The position numbers and the translations under genes are program-made. From the NCBI RefSeq assembly GCF_000732605.1, contig NZ_JPME01000007.1, positions 62,001 to 126,000 of the forward strand: a stretch of 64,000 nucleotides of DNA, read 5' to 3'. Numbering within the stretch: position 1 is the first letter of the stretch; each line of letters opens with the position of its first letter. Positions 9,194-18,941 of the stretch are shown piece after piece. The notes under the pieces were generated by a model. The model was not told where the DNA came from. It made no database searches and saw only the letters and a program-made list of their open reading frames with translations. The stretch comes from Lacrimispora celerecrescens. GTDB lineage: Bacteria > Bacillota > Clostridia > Lachnospirales > Lachnospiraceae.

Positions 9194-9757
9194 ATGTCAT
9201 TACTTGAATTGTTCATCATCGCGGTAGCCTTATCCATGGATGCCTTTGCCGTCTCCATCTGCAAAGGATTATGCATGCCAAAGATGAACTGGAACAATGC
9301 GGTTATCGCAGGCTTATATTTCGGGGGATTCCAATCCGGTATGCCGCTTTTGGGCTACCTGTTGGGATCGCAGTTTAAGGAAGCCATTACTTCCATTGAC
9401 CACTGGATCGCTTTTATCCTGCTTGGCGCCATTGGCATCAGCATGATAAAGGAATCCTTTAACAATGAAATGGAAGAATGTGAGGTTTCCCCCATGGCTC
9501 CCCAAAACATGATCCCCCTGGCAATCGCAACCAGCATTGATGCTCTGGCAGTAGGGGTTACCTTTGCATTCCTGCAGGTACAGATCGTTCCCGCTGTTTC
9601 CTTTATTGGAGTTACCACCTTTTCCCTGTCTATCCTGGGAGTTAAAGTAGGAAATGTCTTTGGAACACGCTTTAAATCAAAAGCAGAATTTGCCGGCGGA
9701 CTGATCCTGATCTTCATGGGATTCAAAATTCTGGTGCAGCATCTGTTTGGGCTTTAA
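9194..9757 (+). CDS. mntP: Manganese efflux pump MntP
   Basis: A 187-aa membrane protein with six predicted helices in two repeats. Both repeats contain the hallmark acidic motif: [12 protein letters not shown] near residue 15 and [12 protein letters not shown] near 115. MntP exports Mn2+. It is preceded by GGAGGAACATCAC and starts at ATG. I saw no yybP-ykoY riboswitch in the short 39-nt gap upstream. Its stop codon overlaps the treC stop codon on the other strand by four bases. Confidence 0.93.
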   Translation: MSLLELFIIAVALSMDAFAVSICKGLCMPKMNWNNAVIAGLYFGGFQSGMPLLGYLLGSQFKEAITSIDHWIAFILLGAIGISMIKESFNNEMEECEVSPMAPQNMIPLAIATSIDALAVGVTFAFLQVQIVPAVSFIGVTTFSLSILGVKVGNVFGTRFKSKAEFAGGLILIFMGFKILVQHLFGL

Positions 9758-11412
9758 ACCCTCTCACTGGAATACAGCATGACTGCGCCAAAGGGATCCA
9801 GCACAAACTTTTTTCCGTTGATCTTTGGAGCGTTGTCATTGGATAACAGGATCTCCCAGTTGTCCAAGGCTTCCCTTCCTTCTATCTCCTGGTGCTTTCC
9901 GGTAAAATTAGCAAAGACCAGCAGCTTTTCTTTCTTCCAGCTTCTCTGATAGGCAAATATCCCTTTCTGCTTAAGTGGAACAGGCTCATAGCTTCCTTCA
10001 CTGATCACGCTATAGTGTTTCCTCAGTTGGATAAGCTTCTGATAGTAGAAAAAGACCGAATCAGGATCAGCAAGGCTCTCCCTCACATTGATCTTTTCAC
10101 AATTTTCATTGACACCGATCCAGGGGGTGCCTGTGGTAAATCCGGCCTGCTCTTCTGCCTCCCACTGCATAGGGGTCCTGCTATTATCTCTGGACCGCTC
10201 TCTTAATACCCGGTAAATGTCTTCTTCGTTTCTTCCCTGTTCTTTCAATATTTCAAAGTAATGAAGGCTTTCCACATCACGGTACTGGGAAATATGGGTA
10301 AAATTCGCATTGGTCATGCCGATTTCTTCTCCCTGGTAAATGTAGGGCGTACCCCGCATCCCGTGTATAACAGTAGCCAGCATCTTTGCGGTACGCTTTC
10401 TGTACATTCCATCATCGCCAAACCTGGACACGGCCCTGGGCTGGTCATGATTGCACCAGAACACTGCATTCCAACCGTTCTCTTCGGCCATGGAAGTCTG
10501 CCATGTGTGAAAAATCTTTTTCAGTTTTTCAAAATCAAAGGGCATGAAAGACCATTTATCTCCGTCCTTATAATCCACCTTTAAATGATGAAAATTAAAA
10601 CACATCTTAAACTGCTTTTCATCGGGATTGGTATATCGGATGCAGTGATCAATGGTGGTAGAGGACATCTCTCCTACCGTAATGATATCATCCGCATCTA
10701 ACCCCGTATCCACTACGATTTCCCTTAAATACTCATGAATCCGGGGGCCATCGGTGTAAAACCGGCGGCCGTCCCCTTCCTCATCATCCTCCCAGGCGGA
10801 AGGCTTAGAAACCAGATTAATCACATCAAAGCGGAATCCCTTGATCCCTTTTTCCTTCCAGAACCGAATCACCTTTTTTATCTCTTCCCGAACCATGGGA
10901 TTCTCCCAGTTTAAGTCTGCCTGGGTTTTATCAAACAAATGAAGGTAATATTTTCCGACTTCCTCCGAATATTCCCATACACTGCCGCCGAACTTTGACT
11001 GCCAGTTGGTTGGCGGATTACCCGGAGTTCCTTCCTTAAAGAAATAGTAATCCTGGAATTTCTTATCACCGTTAAGAGCCTTTTGAAACCATTCATGACT
11101 CGTGGAGGTATGGTTAAAAACCATATCAAACATCAGTCCCATACCCAGTTCTCCGGCTTTCGCGATCAACCGTTCCAAATCCTCCATGGTTCCGAACAAG
11201 GGATCGATCCGGCAGTAATCCTGGATATCATACCCATTGTCATTCTGAGGAGACAGGAAAAACGGGGTCAGCCAGAGGTAATCCACTCCCAGCATTTTTA
11301 AGTAATCCAGTTTTTCCATCACTCCCTTTAAATCTCCGATCCCGTCACCGTTGCTGTCCCGGAATGATTTGGGGTAGATCTGATAAACACATGATTTCTT
11401 AAAGCTCTTCAT
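9754..11412 (-). CDS. treC: Trehalose-6-phosphate hydrolase (GH13)
   Basis: A 552-aa cytosolic GH13 alpha-glucosidase splitting trehalose-6-phosphate to glucose and glucose-6-phosphate. The TIM-barrel motifs are visible in order: [18 protein letters not shown] (nucleophile Asp), TVGEMSS (acid/base Glu) and [15 protein letters not shown] (transition-state Asp). Oligo-1,6-glucosidases are close relatives; the coupling to a trehalose-type PTS permease and TreR decides in favour of trehalose-6-P. The ATG follows the treB stop codon with no gap, so the two are translationally coupled. Length is standard. Confidence 0.92.
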   Translation of the reverse strand: MKSFKKSCVYQIYPKSFRDSNGDGIGDLKGVMEKLDYLKMLGVDYLWLTPFFLSPQNDNGYDIQDYCRIDPLFGTMEDLERLIAKAGELGMGLMFDMVFNHTSTSHEWFQKALNGDKKFQDYYFFKEGTPGNPPTNWQSKFGGSVWEYSEEVGKYYLHLFDKTQADLNWENPMVREEIKKVIRFWKEKGIKGFRFDVINLVSKPSAWEDDEEGDGRRFYTDGPRIHEYLREIVVDTGLDADDIITVGEMSSTTIDHCIRYTNPDEKQFKMCFNFHHLKVDYKDGDKWSFMPFDFEKLKKIFHTWQTSMAEENGWNAVFWCNHDQPRAVSRFGDDGMYRKRTAKMLATVIHGMRGTPYIYQGEEIGMTNANFTHISQYRDVESLHYFEILKEQGRNEEDIYRVLRERSRDNSRTPMQWEAEEQAGFTTGTPWIGVNENCEKINVRESLADPDSVFFYYQKLIQLRKHYSVISEGSYEPVPLKQKGIFAYQRSWKKEKLLVFANFTGKHQEIEGREALDNWEILLSNDNAPKINGKKFVLDPFGAVMLYSSERV

Positions 11413-12822
11413 TTATTCAATCCCTTTCTTTTTTCCAACCATAACTGTCAGTGTAAAGGGCACTGCAATAGCAATCAGCATGCACAAACCGAATATTCCC
11501 ATATACTGAGGCTGGATAGACAGGATTCCGGGAATACCGCCCACGCCGATGGAATTTGCCATAACATTCATTCCTACGGAAACCGTAGCAGCTATGGCGG
11601 AACCAATCATGGCAGAAAGGAACGGGAAGCCCCTCTTTAAATTCACACCGAACATAGCCGGCTCCGTAACTCCCAGATAGCAGGAAATGCAGGCAGGAAT
11701 GGAAATCTGCTTTGCTTCCTCATCCTTTTTCTGAAGGTACATCATGCCAAGAACTGCAGAACCCTGAGCAATATTGGATAAAGCAATCATAGGCCACAGC
11801 ATCGTTCCTCCAAACTCTGCCATGAGCTGTAAGTCTATGGCATTGGTCATATGATGAAGGCCGGTAATAACAAGCGGAGCATATATAAAACCAAATAAGG
11901 TTGCAAACAGCCAGCGGAAGCTCGAGGTAAGCCCTGCATAAACAACTTTTGAAATCCAGGATCCAATGGCCCAGCCAATAGGGCCTACCACTGCGTGGGC
12001 AGCGATTACCGCTAAAAGCAGGGAACAGAACGGAACCACGATCATGGAGATTGCCTGAGGCGTAATTTTCTTAAAGAACCTCTCCAGATAGACTAATACA
12101 AAACCAGCTAAAATGGCCGGAATGACCTGAGCCTGGTAGCCGATCATCTCCATTTTCACAAAACCAAAGTCCCAGACAGGAACCTCTGCGCCTGATGCCA
12201 TGGCATAGGCGTTTAAAAGCTGGGGAGATACAAGGGTAAGCCCCAGAACAATTCCAAGGATCTGAGTGGTTCCCATTTTTCTTGTAACAGACCAGGTGAT
12301 TCCTACCGGCAGGAAATGGAAGATTGCCTCGCCAAGGAGCCAGAGAAAGCTATGAACACCTGCCCAGAACTGTGACACAGAAACGAGAGTCTGGGTACCC
12401 CCATTCATAAGATTGATCTCTCCTATGATGTTACGGAATCCAAGAATCAGACCTCCTACGATGATCGCCGGAATTAGCGGAGCAAAAATCTCTGCGATAT
12501 CAGCCACCGCCCGCTGCAAAAGGTTTAAATTCCCTTTCGCCTCTTTCTTTACTTCGTCCTTGGATACTCCTTCCACACCGGATATGGATACAAAGTCATT
12601 GTAGAAGGACTGTACATCATTTCCAATGATTACCTGAAACTGTCCGGCCTGTGTAAAGGTACCTTTGACACTTGAAAGCGCTTCAATCTGTTTGGTATCT
12701 GCTTTTGCCGGGTCAACCAGGGCAAAACGCATTCTCGTCATGCAGTGGGTTACTGCCCCGATATTTTCCTTTCCCCCCACATACTCTAATAGTTTCCTTG
12801 CGTCACTCTCATACTTACCCAT
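11413..12822 (-). CDS. treB: PTS trehalose transporter, EIIBC
   Basis: A 469-aa membrane permease taking up trehalose as trehalose-6-phosphate. The N-terminal EIIB domain has the phosphorylated Cys in THCMTRMRF; the EIIC domain has about ten membrane helices with the GITEP-like GVTEPAMFGV motif. There is no EIIA domain, so a separate EIIA-Glc-type protein must supply phosphate. The longest frame starts at 12843 (ATG), but AAGGGAG lies seven bases before the ATG at 12822 and the protein then begins MGKYESDARKLLEYVGG, typical of EIIB starts. Confidence 0.92.
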   Translation of the reverse strand: MGKYESDARKLLEYVGGKENIGAVTHCMTRMRFALVDPAKADTKQIEALSSVKGTFTQAGQFQVIIGNDVQSFYNDFVSISGVEGVSKDEVKKEAKGNLNLLQRAVADIAEIFAPLIPAIIVGGLILGFRNIIGEINLMNGGTQTLVSVSQFWAGVHSFLWLLGEAIFHFLPVGITWSVTRKMGTTQILGIVLGLTLVSPQLLNAYAMASGAEVPVWDFGFVKMEMIGYQAQVIPAILAGFVLVYLERFFKKITPQAISMIVVPFCSLLLAVIAAHAVVGPIGWAIGSWISKVVYAGLTSSFRWLFATLFGFIYAPLVITGLHHMTNAIDLQLMAEFGGTMLWPMIALSNIAQGSAVLGMMYLQKKDEEAKQISIPACISCYLGVTEPAMFGVNLKRGFPFLSAMIGSAIAATVSVGMNVMANSIGVGGIPGILSIQPQYMGIFGLCMLIAIAVPFTLTVMVGKKKGIE

Positions 12823-12885
12823 ATTCATACTCCCTTCATACATGTTTTGGACACTCCCAAACCTATACGTTCATTTTGTGATTAC

Positions 12886-12914
12886 ACTATAACATATACG
12901 TATATCTTTGTCAA
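12886..12914 (-). promoter_or_regulatory. treBC promoter with embedded TreR operator
   Basis: On the minus strand TTGACA and TATAGT are 17 bases apart. The spacer contains the perfect 12-bp palindrome ATATACGTATAT (12894-12905). The same arrangement recurs in front of treR, so it is very likely the TreR binding site blocking RNA polymerase. Confidence 0.82.
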
Positions 12915-12984
12915 TATGCAGGAAAGATTATTTAACTTGTCCGTATATGGACGCAGTAAGTGGTATTTGTATGAACCGGATAAG

Positions 12985-13698
12985 TTACAACTTCCGGCGG
13001 GCAAAATCCACGAATTTAAACTTGTCCGGCCTGTGGCGCGATTCCGTGTACTGGAACAGGGTAGAATCTTCCAGATACGTATAACTCTTCACCACCACCA
13101 CCATATCATAGCGCCCCATATCAAGGAGCCGGTAATCCTCATCCGAAGCCATATGGACCGTGATCTCCTTCATGGCAAAACCGATTTTGAGGCCCTGTTC
13201 ATTCTCTAAATATTCATAAACAGAGTCCTGGGCAGCACGCAAAGGTAGATTCTCCACGACTTTCCTTGAAAAATAGTCCTTATCAATAATGATCTTTTCC
13301 CCATCAATTTCCCGTACCCGTTCCAGCACAAAGGCCTCATCTTCAGGACCGATCTGAAGCGCTTCCATCAGCTTTTTATCATTTTTTACAATTTCTAAAT
13401 TCTCCACAAAGGTTCTGGGCCTGGAATCGGAATAGCGGTAGATTTCTTTGAAGCTCGCTATCTCCGATACCGGGAAATTAAATTTGCTCTTATCAAGCAC
13501 CTCGGCGGCCTTTCCCCTGGCTTTGCGGATGCAGCCATCCTCCTCCAAGAGCCCCAGAGCTTTACGGACCGTGTCACGGGATGCACCATATATTTCCATC
13601 AGCTCCCCTTCCGCCGGAAGCTTATCTCCCGGACGGTATTCCCGCTTTTCTATTTTTTCCAGCAGTTCCTTATAAAGACGCCTGTATTTACTTTCCAT
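12985..13698 (-). CDS. treR: Trehalose operon repressor, GntR/HutC family
   Basis: A 237-aa regulator. The N-terminal winged helix (residues about 5-70: YKELLEKIEKREYRPGDKLPAE and GASRDTVRKALGLL) is GntR type, and the C-terminal UTRA ligand domain (about 90-235) is of the TreR kind, expected to bind trehalose-6-phosphate. It lies upstream of treB on the same strand with its own promoter, which carries the same palindrome as treB; auto-repression is therefore likely. Gap to treB 162 nt. Confidence 0.92.
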   Translation of the reverse strand: MESKYRRLYKELLEKIEKREYRPGDKLPAEGELMEIYGASRDTVRKALGLLEEDGCIRKARGKAAEVLDKSKFNFPVSEIASFKEIYRYSDSRPRTFVENLEIVKNDKKLMEALQIGPEDEAFVLERVREIDGEKIIIDKDYFSRKVVENLPLRAAQDSVYEYLENEQGLKIGFAMKEITVHMASDEDYRLLDMGRYDMVVVVKSYTYLEDSTLFQYTESRHRPDKFKFVDFARRKL

Positions 13699-13758
13699 AG
13701 GCCAATATCCTCACTTTACTTATCTTTTCCATTGATTTACATTTACATATCAGTTTTT

Positions 13759-13787
13759 ATTTTAACATATACGTATACCTTAGTCAA
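13759..13787 (-). promoter_or_regulatory. treR promoter with embedded TreR operator
   Basis: TTGACT, a 17-base spacer and TAAAAT on the minus strand; the spacer carries TATACGTATA (13768-13777), matching the treB operator in sequence and position. Confidence 0.8.
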
Positions 13788-13909
13788 ATAATTCGGATTT
13801 ATACAAAAAAATAAGCATACAACTATGCAATCGTCCCTTTCTTTTCTTTCCATATATGGATTGATATGGTAAACTGTTTTTAGAGCAAAGACTACATAGG
13901 AGGACCCAC

Positions 13910-15241
13910 ATGCAAATACAATATACAAAAAATTCAAACAATAAAGGCGTCTTAGGCATTATCCGCCGCTTCTGTAATTATATTGATCCACGGCTGACAG
14001 AACACGGTTCCCACGTAGCTTATATCATTTCCCGTATGCTGAAGGATACCGGGCAATATACAAAGCAAGAACTTCGGGATATCTGTTTTCTGGCTCAGCT
14101 TCATGATATCGGAGCATATAAGACAGAAGAAATTTCCAGGATGCTTCAATTCGAAACCGATGATATTTGGGATCACTCCTTCTATGGATATCTTTTCATA
14201 CGATATTTTTCTCCACTCAAGGAATTAGCTCCTGCAGTACTTTTACACCACATCACATGGAATTTCCTGGAACAAGGAGATGTGCCCAGCACAAAATTAA
14301 AAGATCTGTCGCAGATTCTCCATATTGCAGACCGAATCGATGTCTCCATGTCACTGGAAAAACGTTCCTGGAAGGAAACACTTAAACTGATCACCCAAGG
14401 AACGAATAACATTTTTGCCCCTCACATCGTAGATCTTGCAGCCAGGCTTGATTTTAAAGACTCCATTGAAAATGAATGGAGAAAAGATTCAGAATACTTC
14501 GACTCTCTAACCAGCATTCCACTTTCCGAAGAAGAGTCTACGGAATATTTGAAAATGCTGGTCTTTATCATTGATTTTAGAAGCCATCATACCGTAACCC
14601 ATACCATAACCACCACAAGCATCAGCTACGAACTTGGAAAACTCCTGTCCTTAAATGAGGAACAATTAAACCAGGTTCTCTGCGGCTCACTGCTGCATGA
14701 TCTGGGCAAAATTGCAATTCCTGTTGAAATTCTTGAGTATCCGGGAAAATTAAGCCAAAAGGCCATGGGAATCATGCGGACCCATGTAAACTTCACGGAG
14801 AAAATATTCGGGGGAAGCATTGATCAAGCCATTGAGCGCATCGCACTGCGCCATCATGAAAAACTAAATGGTTCCGGATATCCAAAAAGGCTGAAAGCCG
14901 AGGATTTAACTACGGAAGAACGTCTCGTGGCCATAGCCGATATCATCAGCGCCTTAACCGGTACCAGAAGCTATAAGGCTTCTTTTCCAACAGACGATAT
15001 TCTGACCATCCTTACCAAGATGAAGAATGACGGTCTTCTGGATGAATCCATCGTTGATCTGGCAACGGAACATCTTGATGATATCCTTGATACGACTTTC
15101 ATCCGATGTCAGCCTATCCTAAGCATTTACGAAAAACTGAGAAAAGAATATGAATCTCTGCCTCAATTGGAATCCTACGATGAAAAGCTTCACTTTGCAC
15201 TTACCTTAAGAAACCCGGAGCTTATGCCCTCATGGCCATGA
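13910..15241 (+). CDS. Tandem HD / HD-GYP-type phosphohydrolase domain protein
   Basis: A 443-aa soluble protein with two HD modules. The first has FLAQLHDIGAYK near residue 62-71 and a later HHITWNF; the second has LLHDLGKIAIP near 255 and RHHEKLNGSGYPK near 320, the HD-GYP signature associated with cyclic-di-GMP hydrolysis. There is no receiver or membrane domain. Spacer helices link the halves. It is monocistronic, with AGGAGG seven bases before ATG, and ends in a terminator. The substrate is not shown by sequence; c-di-GMP phosphodiesterase is a family-based inference. Confidence 0.82.
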   Translation: MQIQYTKNSNNKGVLGIIRRFCNYIDPRLTEHGSHVAYIISRMLKDTGQYTKQELRDICFLAQLHDIGAYKTEEISRMLQFETDDIWDHSFYGYLFIRYFSPLKELAPAVLLHHITWNFLEQGDVPSTKLKDLSQILHIADRIDVSMSLEKRSWKETLKLITQGTNNIFAPHIVDLAARLDFKDSIENEWRKDSEYFDSLTSIPLSEEESTEYLKMLVFIIDFRSHHTVTHTITTTSISYELGKLLSLNEEQLNQVLCGSLLHDLGKIAIPVEILEYPGKLSQKAMGIMRTHVNFTEKIFGGSIDQAIERIALRHHEKLNGSGYPKRLKAEDLTTEERLVAIADIISALTGTRSYKASFPTDDILTILTKMKNDGLLDESIVDLATEHLDDILDTTFIRCQPILSIYEKLRKEYESLPQLESYDEKLHFALTLRNPELMPSWP

Positions 15242-15248
15242 AACATAA

Positions 15249-15280
15249 AAAATCCGGCTGGTTCCAGCCGGATTTTCTTT
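15249..15280. terminator. Intrinsic terminator between the HD gene and tyrS
   Basis: A 13-bp stem AAAATCCGGCTGG/CCAGCCGGATTTT with a tiny loop and T-rich tail lies between convergent genes and probably serves both. Confidence 0.85.
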
Positions 15281-15282
15281 TC

Positions 15283-16506
15283 TTATTTTAAGATAACTCT
15301 TACAAATTTTTTCTTTCCGCGTTTTACGATCATCCCATCTCCGGAAAATTGCTCTTTCGCGAAAACGGCTTTCACATCAGAAACAGCTTCACCTTCTACG
15401 GTTACGCCTCCTTGTTCCACATTGCGCCTTGCTTCAGAACGGGTAGGAGCCAGACCGGACTTTTGAAGAATAGCCAGGATGTCAATGCTTCCGTCTGTAA
15501 AATCTGCCTCTTCCAACTCACAGGTTGGCATATCTGCTGTATTGCCGCCGGTAAACAGCGCTCTGGCACTCTCTCTTGCCCTTTCCGCTTCCTCTTTTCC
15601 ATGAACCAGATTAGTCAGCTCATAGGCAAGAATTTCTTTTGCTTCATTTAACTGGCTGCCTTCCCAGCTGTCCATCTCATTAATCTGTTCGATAGGAAGG
15701 AAGGTGAGCATGCGCAGGCATTTTAACACATCTGCATCGGCAATGTTTCTCCAGTACTGGAAGAAATCAAAAGGAGAAGTCTTTTCCGGATCAAGCCATA
15801 CAGCGCCGGACTGGGTTTTACCCATCTTATTTCCTTCGGAATTTAAAAGCAGGGTGATGGTCATGGCATGAGCATCTTTTCCAAGCTTCCGACGAATCAA
15901 TTCTGTTCCGCCAAGCATATTGCTCCACTGATCATCTCCTCCAAACTGCATATTGCAGCCATAACGGTTAAACAGCTCATAGAAGTCATAGCTCTGCATA
16001 ATCATGTAGTTGAATTCCAGGAAACTTAAGCCCTTTTCCATACGCTGCTTATAGCATTCCGCGGTCAGCATGCGGTTAACGGAAAAATGGGGGCCAACCT
16101 CCCTGAGGAATTCGATATAATTTAAGTTCAGCAGCCAGTCTGCGTTATTAACCATAAGAGCCTTTCCTTCTGAGAAATCGATAAAACGGCTCATCTGCTT
16201 TTTAAAGCAGTCACAGTTATGCTGGATTGTTTCCACTGTCATCACCTGCCGAAGGTCGCTTCTTCCGGAAGGATCTCCAACCATACCGGTTCCGCCTCCG
16301 ATCAGGGCGATGGGCTTATTGCCTGCCTCCTGAAGGCGCTTCATTAAGCACAGGGCCATAAAGTGACCTACGTGAAGGCTGTCTGCCGTTGGATCAAATC
16401 CGATATAGAATATGGCTTTTCCTTCATTTACCATTTTGCTGATTTCTTCTTCATTCGTCACCTGGGCAATCAAGCCGCGGGCTTTCAATTCTTCATAAAT
16501 CTTCAT
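15283..16506 (-). CDS. tyrS: Tyrosyl-tRNA synthetase
   Basis: A 407-aa class I synthetase activating tyrosine. [10 protein letters not shown] is the HIGH motif, KMGKTQSG the KMSKS equivalent, and [12 protein letters not shown] the tyrosine pocket region; the C-terminal S4 domain ([19 protein letters not shown] onwards) binds tRNA. The open frame reaches 16578, but that stretch belongs to the T-box. Two ATGs in tandem (16509 and 16506) follow AAGGAG; the second has the better spacing of seven. Length is normal for TyrS. Confidence 0.96.
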   Translation of the reverse strand: MKIYEELKARGLIAQVTNEEEISKMVNEGKAIFYIGFDPTADSLHVGHFMALCLMKRLQEAGNKPIALIGGGTGMVGDPSGRSDLRQVMTVETIQHNCDCFKKQMSRFIDFSEGKALMVNNADWLLNLNYIEFLREVGPHFSVNRMLTAECYKQRMEKGLSFLEFNYMIMQSYDFYELFNRYGCNMQFGGDDQWSNMLGGTELIRRKLGKDAHAMTITLLLNSEGNKMGKTQSGAVWLDPEKTSPFDFFQYWRNIADADVLKCLRMLTFLPIEQINEMDSWEGSQLNEAKEILAYELTNLVHGKEEAERARESARALFTGGNTADMPTCELEEADFTDGSIDILAILQKSGLAPTRSEARRNVEQGGVTVEGEAVSDVKAVFAKEQFSGDGMIVKRGKKKFVRVILK

Positions 16507-16523
16507 CATTATTCTCCTTTTCC

Positions 16524-16800
16524 ATAAAAATAAGCCTCGTCCTATCAAAAGGACGAGGCTGTAGTCTCGTGTTACCACCTTAAGTTTATAAACAGCTCAC
16601 GCTGTCTACCTCTTTGAGTACCTGATGCGATACTCTAGCACAATAACGGGTGCGGGAATCCGTCGCAGCCTACTTGGCATCTTAGCCGTTTGGTGCGAAG
16701 CTCAAAGATGTATTCGCAATCCGTATTCCACGCGCCTCTCATCTGCCGGCTGCTTTCTGTGTGGTCCATCGTAATGCTACTTGTTCTTATCAACGCTTTT
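16524..16800 (-). promoter_or_regulatory. T-box leader riboswitch of tyrS
   Basis: On the minus strand the T-box reads AAGGTGGTAACACGAG (about 16566-16581), followed by an 11-bp terminator (16533-16543 against 16550-16560) and TTATTTTT. UAC triplets that could be the tyrosine specifier lie at 16725-16723 and 16712-16710; I could not decide between them. The 5' end is approximate. The terminator region has a near-identical copy at 27926-27972. Confidence 0.9.
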
Positions 16801-16982
16801 ACTTGTTTATGAAGTTATAGATTAGTATATGTTGTTTTGTTTTATTTGTCAAGAGGGGTTTTTCATGGAAGATAGCAAATTTTTTTTAATTGTGGTAAAA
16901 TGGATGCATCTAGAATTACGAACATCACTGCATCAAAAAGAGAGCACAAAAACGAATCCGGAAACATACTGGGAGAAAACCT

Positions 16983-18191
16983 ATGATCACTTTAACCAAC
17001 AAACAGGCAAGACATTTTATGCTTCTCAAACACGGGCTGCTGGGCAAACACAAATTTAACGGGAAACAGGGCGCCTTCGATTTTGTGCGCCAGGCAGGTT
17101 GTATTCAGTTTGATCCAGTTGATTCCTGCGGAAAGAATGCGGAGCTTACGCTGCAATCCCGTGTCAAAGGATTTACAAAGCAAACGCTATACGAACTGCT
17201 ATATAGCGACCGCAAACTTGTGGATTATCCTGATAAAAACCTTTCCATCATTCCCACAGAAGACTGGCCGTATTTTGAACGCTATCGGAATGCTGCACGG
17301 GAAGGCGGGCGGCGTTTCAAAGAACTGGAGGAACTGGAAGCAAGCACAAAGGATTACATTCAGGCAAACGGAGCGGTCGGCTCTGAAAACTTACCCATAG
17401 AGGGCAGCATACACTGGCACTCATCCATTCATTGGAGCGGAAATTGGAGCGGCGGTACCAATGCTTCACGGGCGGTGCTTGAGCAGTTATATTCTACCGG
17501 TGAACTGATCATTCACCATAAAAAGGGATCTCGGAAGTATTATGACCTCACTCATAAGTATTTACCTGCCGAACTGTTGGAAATTCCTGACCCCCTGCCT
17601 GATGAATTTGAACATCAAAAATGGCGCATTCTCCGGCGGATAGGCGCAGTAGGGTTTCTTTGGAATCGACCATCTGATGCATGGTTAAATATTTGGGGAC
17701 TTAAAACTCCACAAAGAACTGAAATGTTCAAGGAATTGCTTGACGAAGGGAAAATTCTGCAAGTCAGGGTGGAAGGCTTAAAGGATGACCTTTACTGCCA
17801 GGCAGAAGATTTGTTTCTAATAGAAGCAGTATTACAAACCGATACCTTTAAGCCTCGCTGTGAATTAATTGCACCACTTGACTGTATGATGTGGGACAGA
17901 AAACTGATCCAAGCATTATTTGGCTTTGAATACACCTGGGAAATCTATACTCCGGCAGAGAAACGCAAATATGGTTTTTATGTTTTACCAATGCTTTATG
18001 GCAGCAGTTTTATCGGACGTGTGGAAGCAGTTGCCGACACAAAGAAACGTACGCTGATTGTAAAAAACATCTGGTATGAGGATGGAATAAGACAAACAAA
18101 AAAGGCTCAGGCAGCTGTTAACGGCTGTATGAAACGGTTTGCTAAATTTAATGAATGTGATGTGATTGATTTCGCATATCTGGATGTATGA
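16983..18191 (+). CDS. Winged-helix DNA glycosylase-like protein, YcaQ/AlkX (HTH_42) family
   Basis: A 402-aa protein of the crosslink-repair glycosylase family (AlkZ/YcaQ). GCIQFDPVDSCGKNAEL near residue 38 carries the QxD-type active-site motif of the YcaQ subfamily, and the C-terminal block APLDCMMWDRKLIQALFGF through KRKYGFYVLPMLYG with GRVE is the family signature. Members unhook DNA interstrand crosslinks and remove bulky N-alkyl lesions, so a role in alkylation defence is likely. GGGAG lies seven bases before the ATG. It stands alone between two terminators. Confidence 0.82.
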   Translation: MITLTNKQARHFMLLKHGLLGKHKFNGKQGAFDFVRQAGCIQFDPVDSCGKNAELTLQSRVKGFTKQTLYELLYSDRKLVDYPDKNLSIIPTEDWPYFERYRNAAREGGRRFKELEELEASTKDYIQANGAVGSENLPIEGSIHWHSSIHWSGNWSGGTNASRAVLEQLYSTGELIIHHKKGSRKYYDLTHKYLPAELLEIPDPLPDEFEHQKWRILRRIGAVGFLWNRPSDAWLNIWGLKTPQRTEMFKELLDEGKILQVRVEGLKDDLYCQAEDLFLIEAVLQTDTFKPRCELIAPLDCMMWDRKLIQALFGFEYTWEIYTPAEKRKYGFYVLPMLYGSSFIGRVEAVADTKKRTLIVKNIWYEDGIRQTKKAQAAVNGCMKRFAKFNECDVIDFAYLDV

Positions 18192-18233
18192 CAGATTTCC
18201 AATGAGAAATTGAATATCTGCTTTATCATAAAC

Positions 18234-18281
18234 AACAAACTGCGATATGCTGCCCACCCCGGGAGCATATCGCAGTTTGTT
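18234..18281. terminator. Large hairpin, probable terminator
   Basis: An 18-bp perfect inverted repeat (18234-18251 and 18264-18281) with a 12-nt loop lies just after the YcaQ-like gene and before the end of the convergent acetyltransferase gene. T-runs are short, so termination is likely but not certain. Confidence 0.6.
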
Positions 18282-18346
18282 ATCAGCTGTAATTATACTA
18301 TCGCCTTATATTGTATAAAGTTAAATTCATGACCAACGGACATATT

Positions 18347-18856
18347 TCAGCCTTTTACATATCTTAATTGAACTAACGGCTTACCATAATTGACTTCCCT
18401 TTTTGTACCGTCAAAACTAAAATTAAATTTTTCATAAAATCGCCTTGCTCTATTGTTTTCTTCAAATACCCAAAGGAATATTTCTTTTGGCTTTAAACGC
18501 TTTAACTCCTTTAATGCAAAATCCAACATTTCTTTCCCATAACCTTTACCACAAAATTCCTCAATTAAGTATATCGCCCATATTTCACCTACGCCACTCT
18601 TATCTTCCTCGTAGCTTTTGTTTATAATAATAAATCCTATCATTCTTTCCGCATATGTTACACAATAATATTCGATATCACCAACGGTTGTTAAAGCTTT
18701 TTTGTACTTTTCAAATCGTCTTTCTTTTTCTGTTAACATACTTTTTAAGAATTCATCAGGAACGATTCCTTTATAAGCTGATTGCCAGCAAGAAATATGG
18801 CAGACAGTATAATTGTAAGCATCTTGGGGTAAAGCTTTACGAATAATAATTCCCAT
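18347..18856 (-). CDS. GNAT family N-acetyltransferase
   Basis: A 169-aa acyl-CoA acetyltransferase. Motif A (IWAIYLIEEFCGKGYGKEML) with the Q/R-x-x-G-x-G/A acetyl-CoA loop is present as CGKGYG near residue 100, followed by the motif B region LWVFEENNRARRFYEKFNF. The substrate is unknown. GGAGG stands eight bases before ATG. Next to it lies a second, larger GNAT on the same strand, with which it shares the opening residues MGIIIR. Confidence 0.85.
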   Translation of the reverse strand: MGIIIRKALPQDAYNYTVCHISCWQSAYKGIVPDEFLKSMLTEKERRFEKYKKALTTVGDIEYYCVTYAERMIGFIIINKSYEEDKSGVGEIWAIYLIEEFCGKGYGKEMLDFALKELKRLKPKEIFLWVFEENNRARRFYEKFNFSFDGTKREVNYGKPLVQLRYVKG

Positions 18857-18941
18857 TATGTTATCCTCCGAAAATATAAATAATCTTCAATGTAAATGAT
18901 ACAAGCAATGAGCAACACTACCCGGTATCCATTTCCTTCTT

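Noticed and set aside
16507-16578. N-terminal extension of TyrRS
   Set aside because: It overlaps the T-box terminator hairpin; AAGGAG and normal TyrS length favour 16506.
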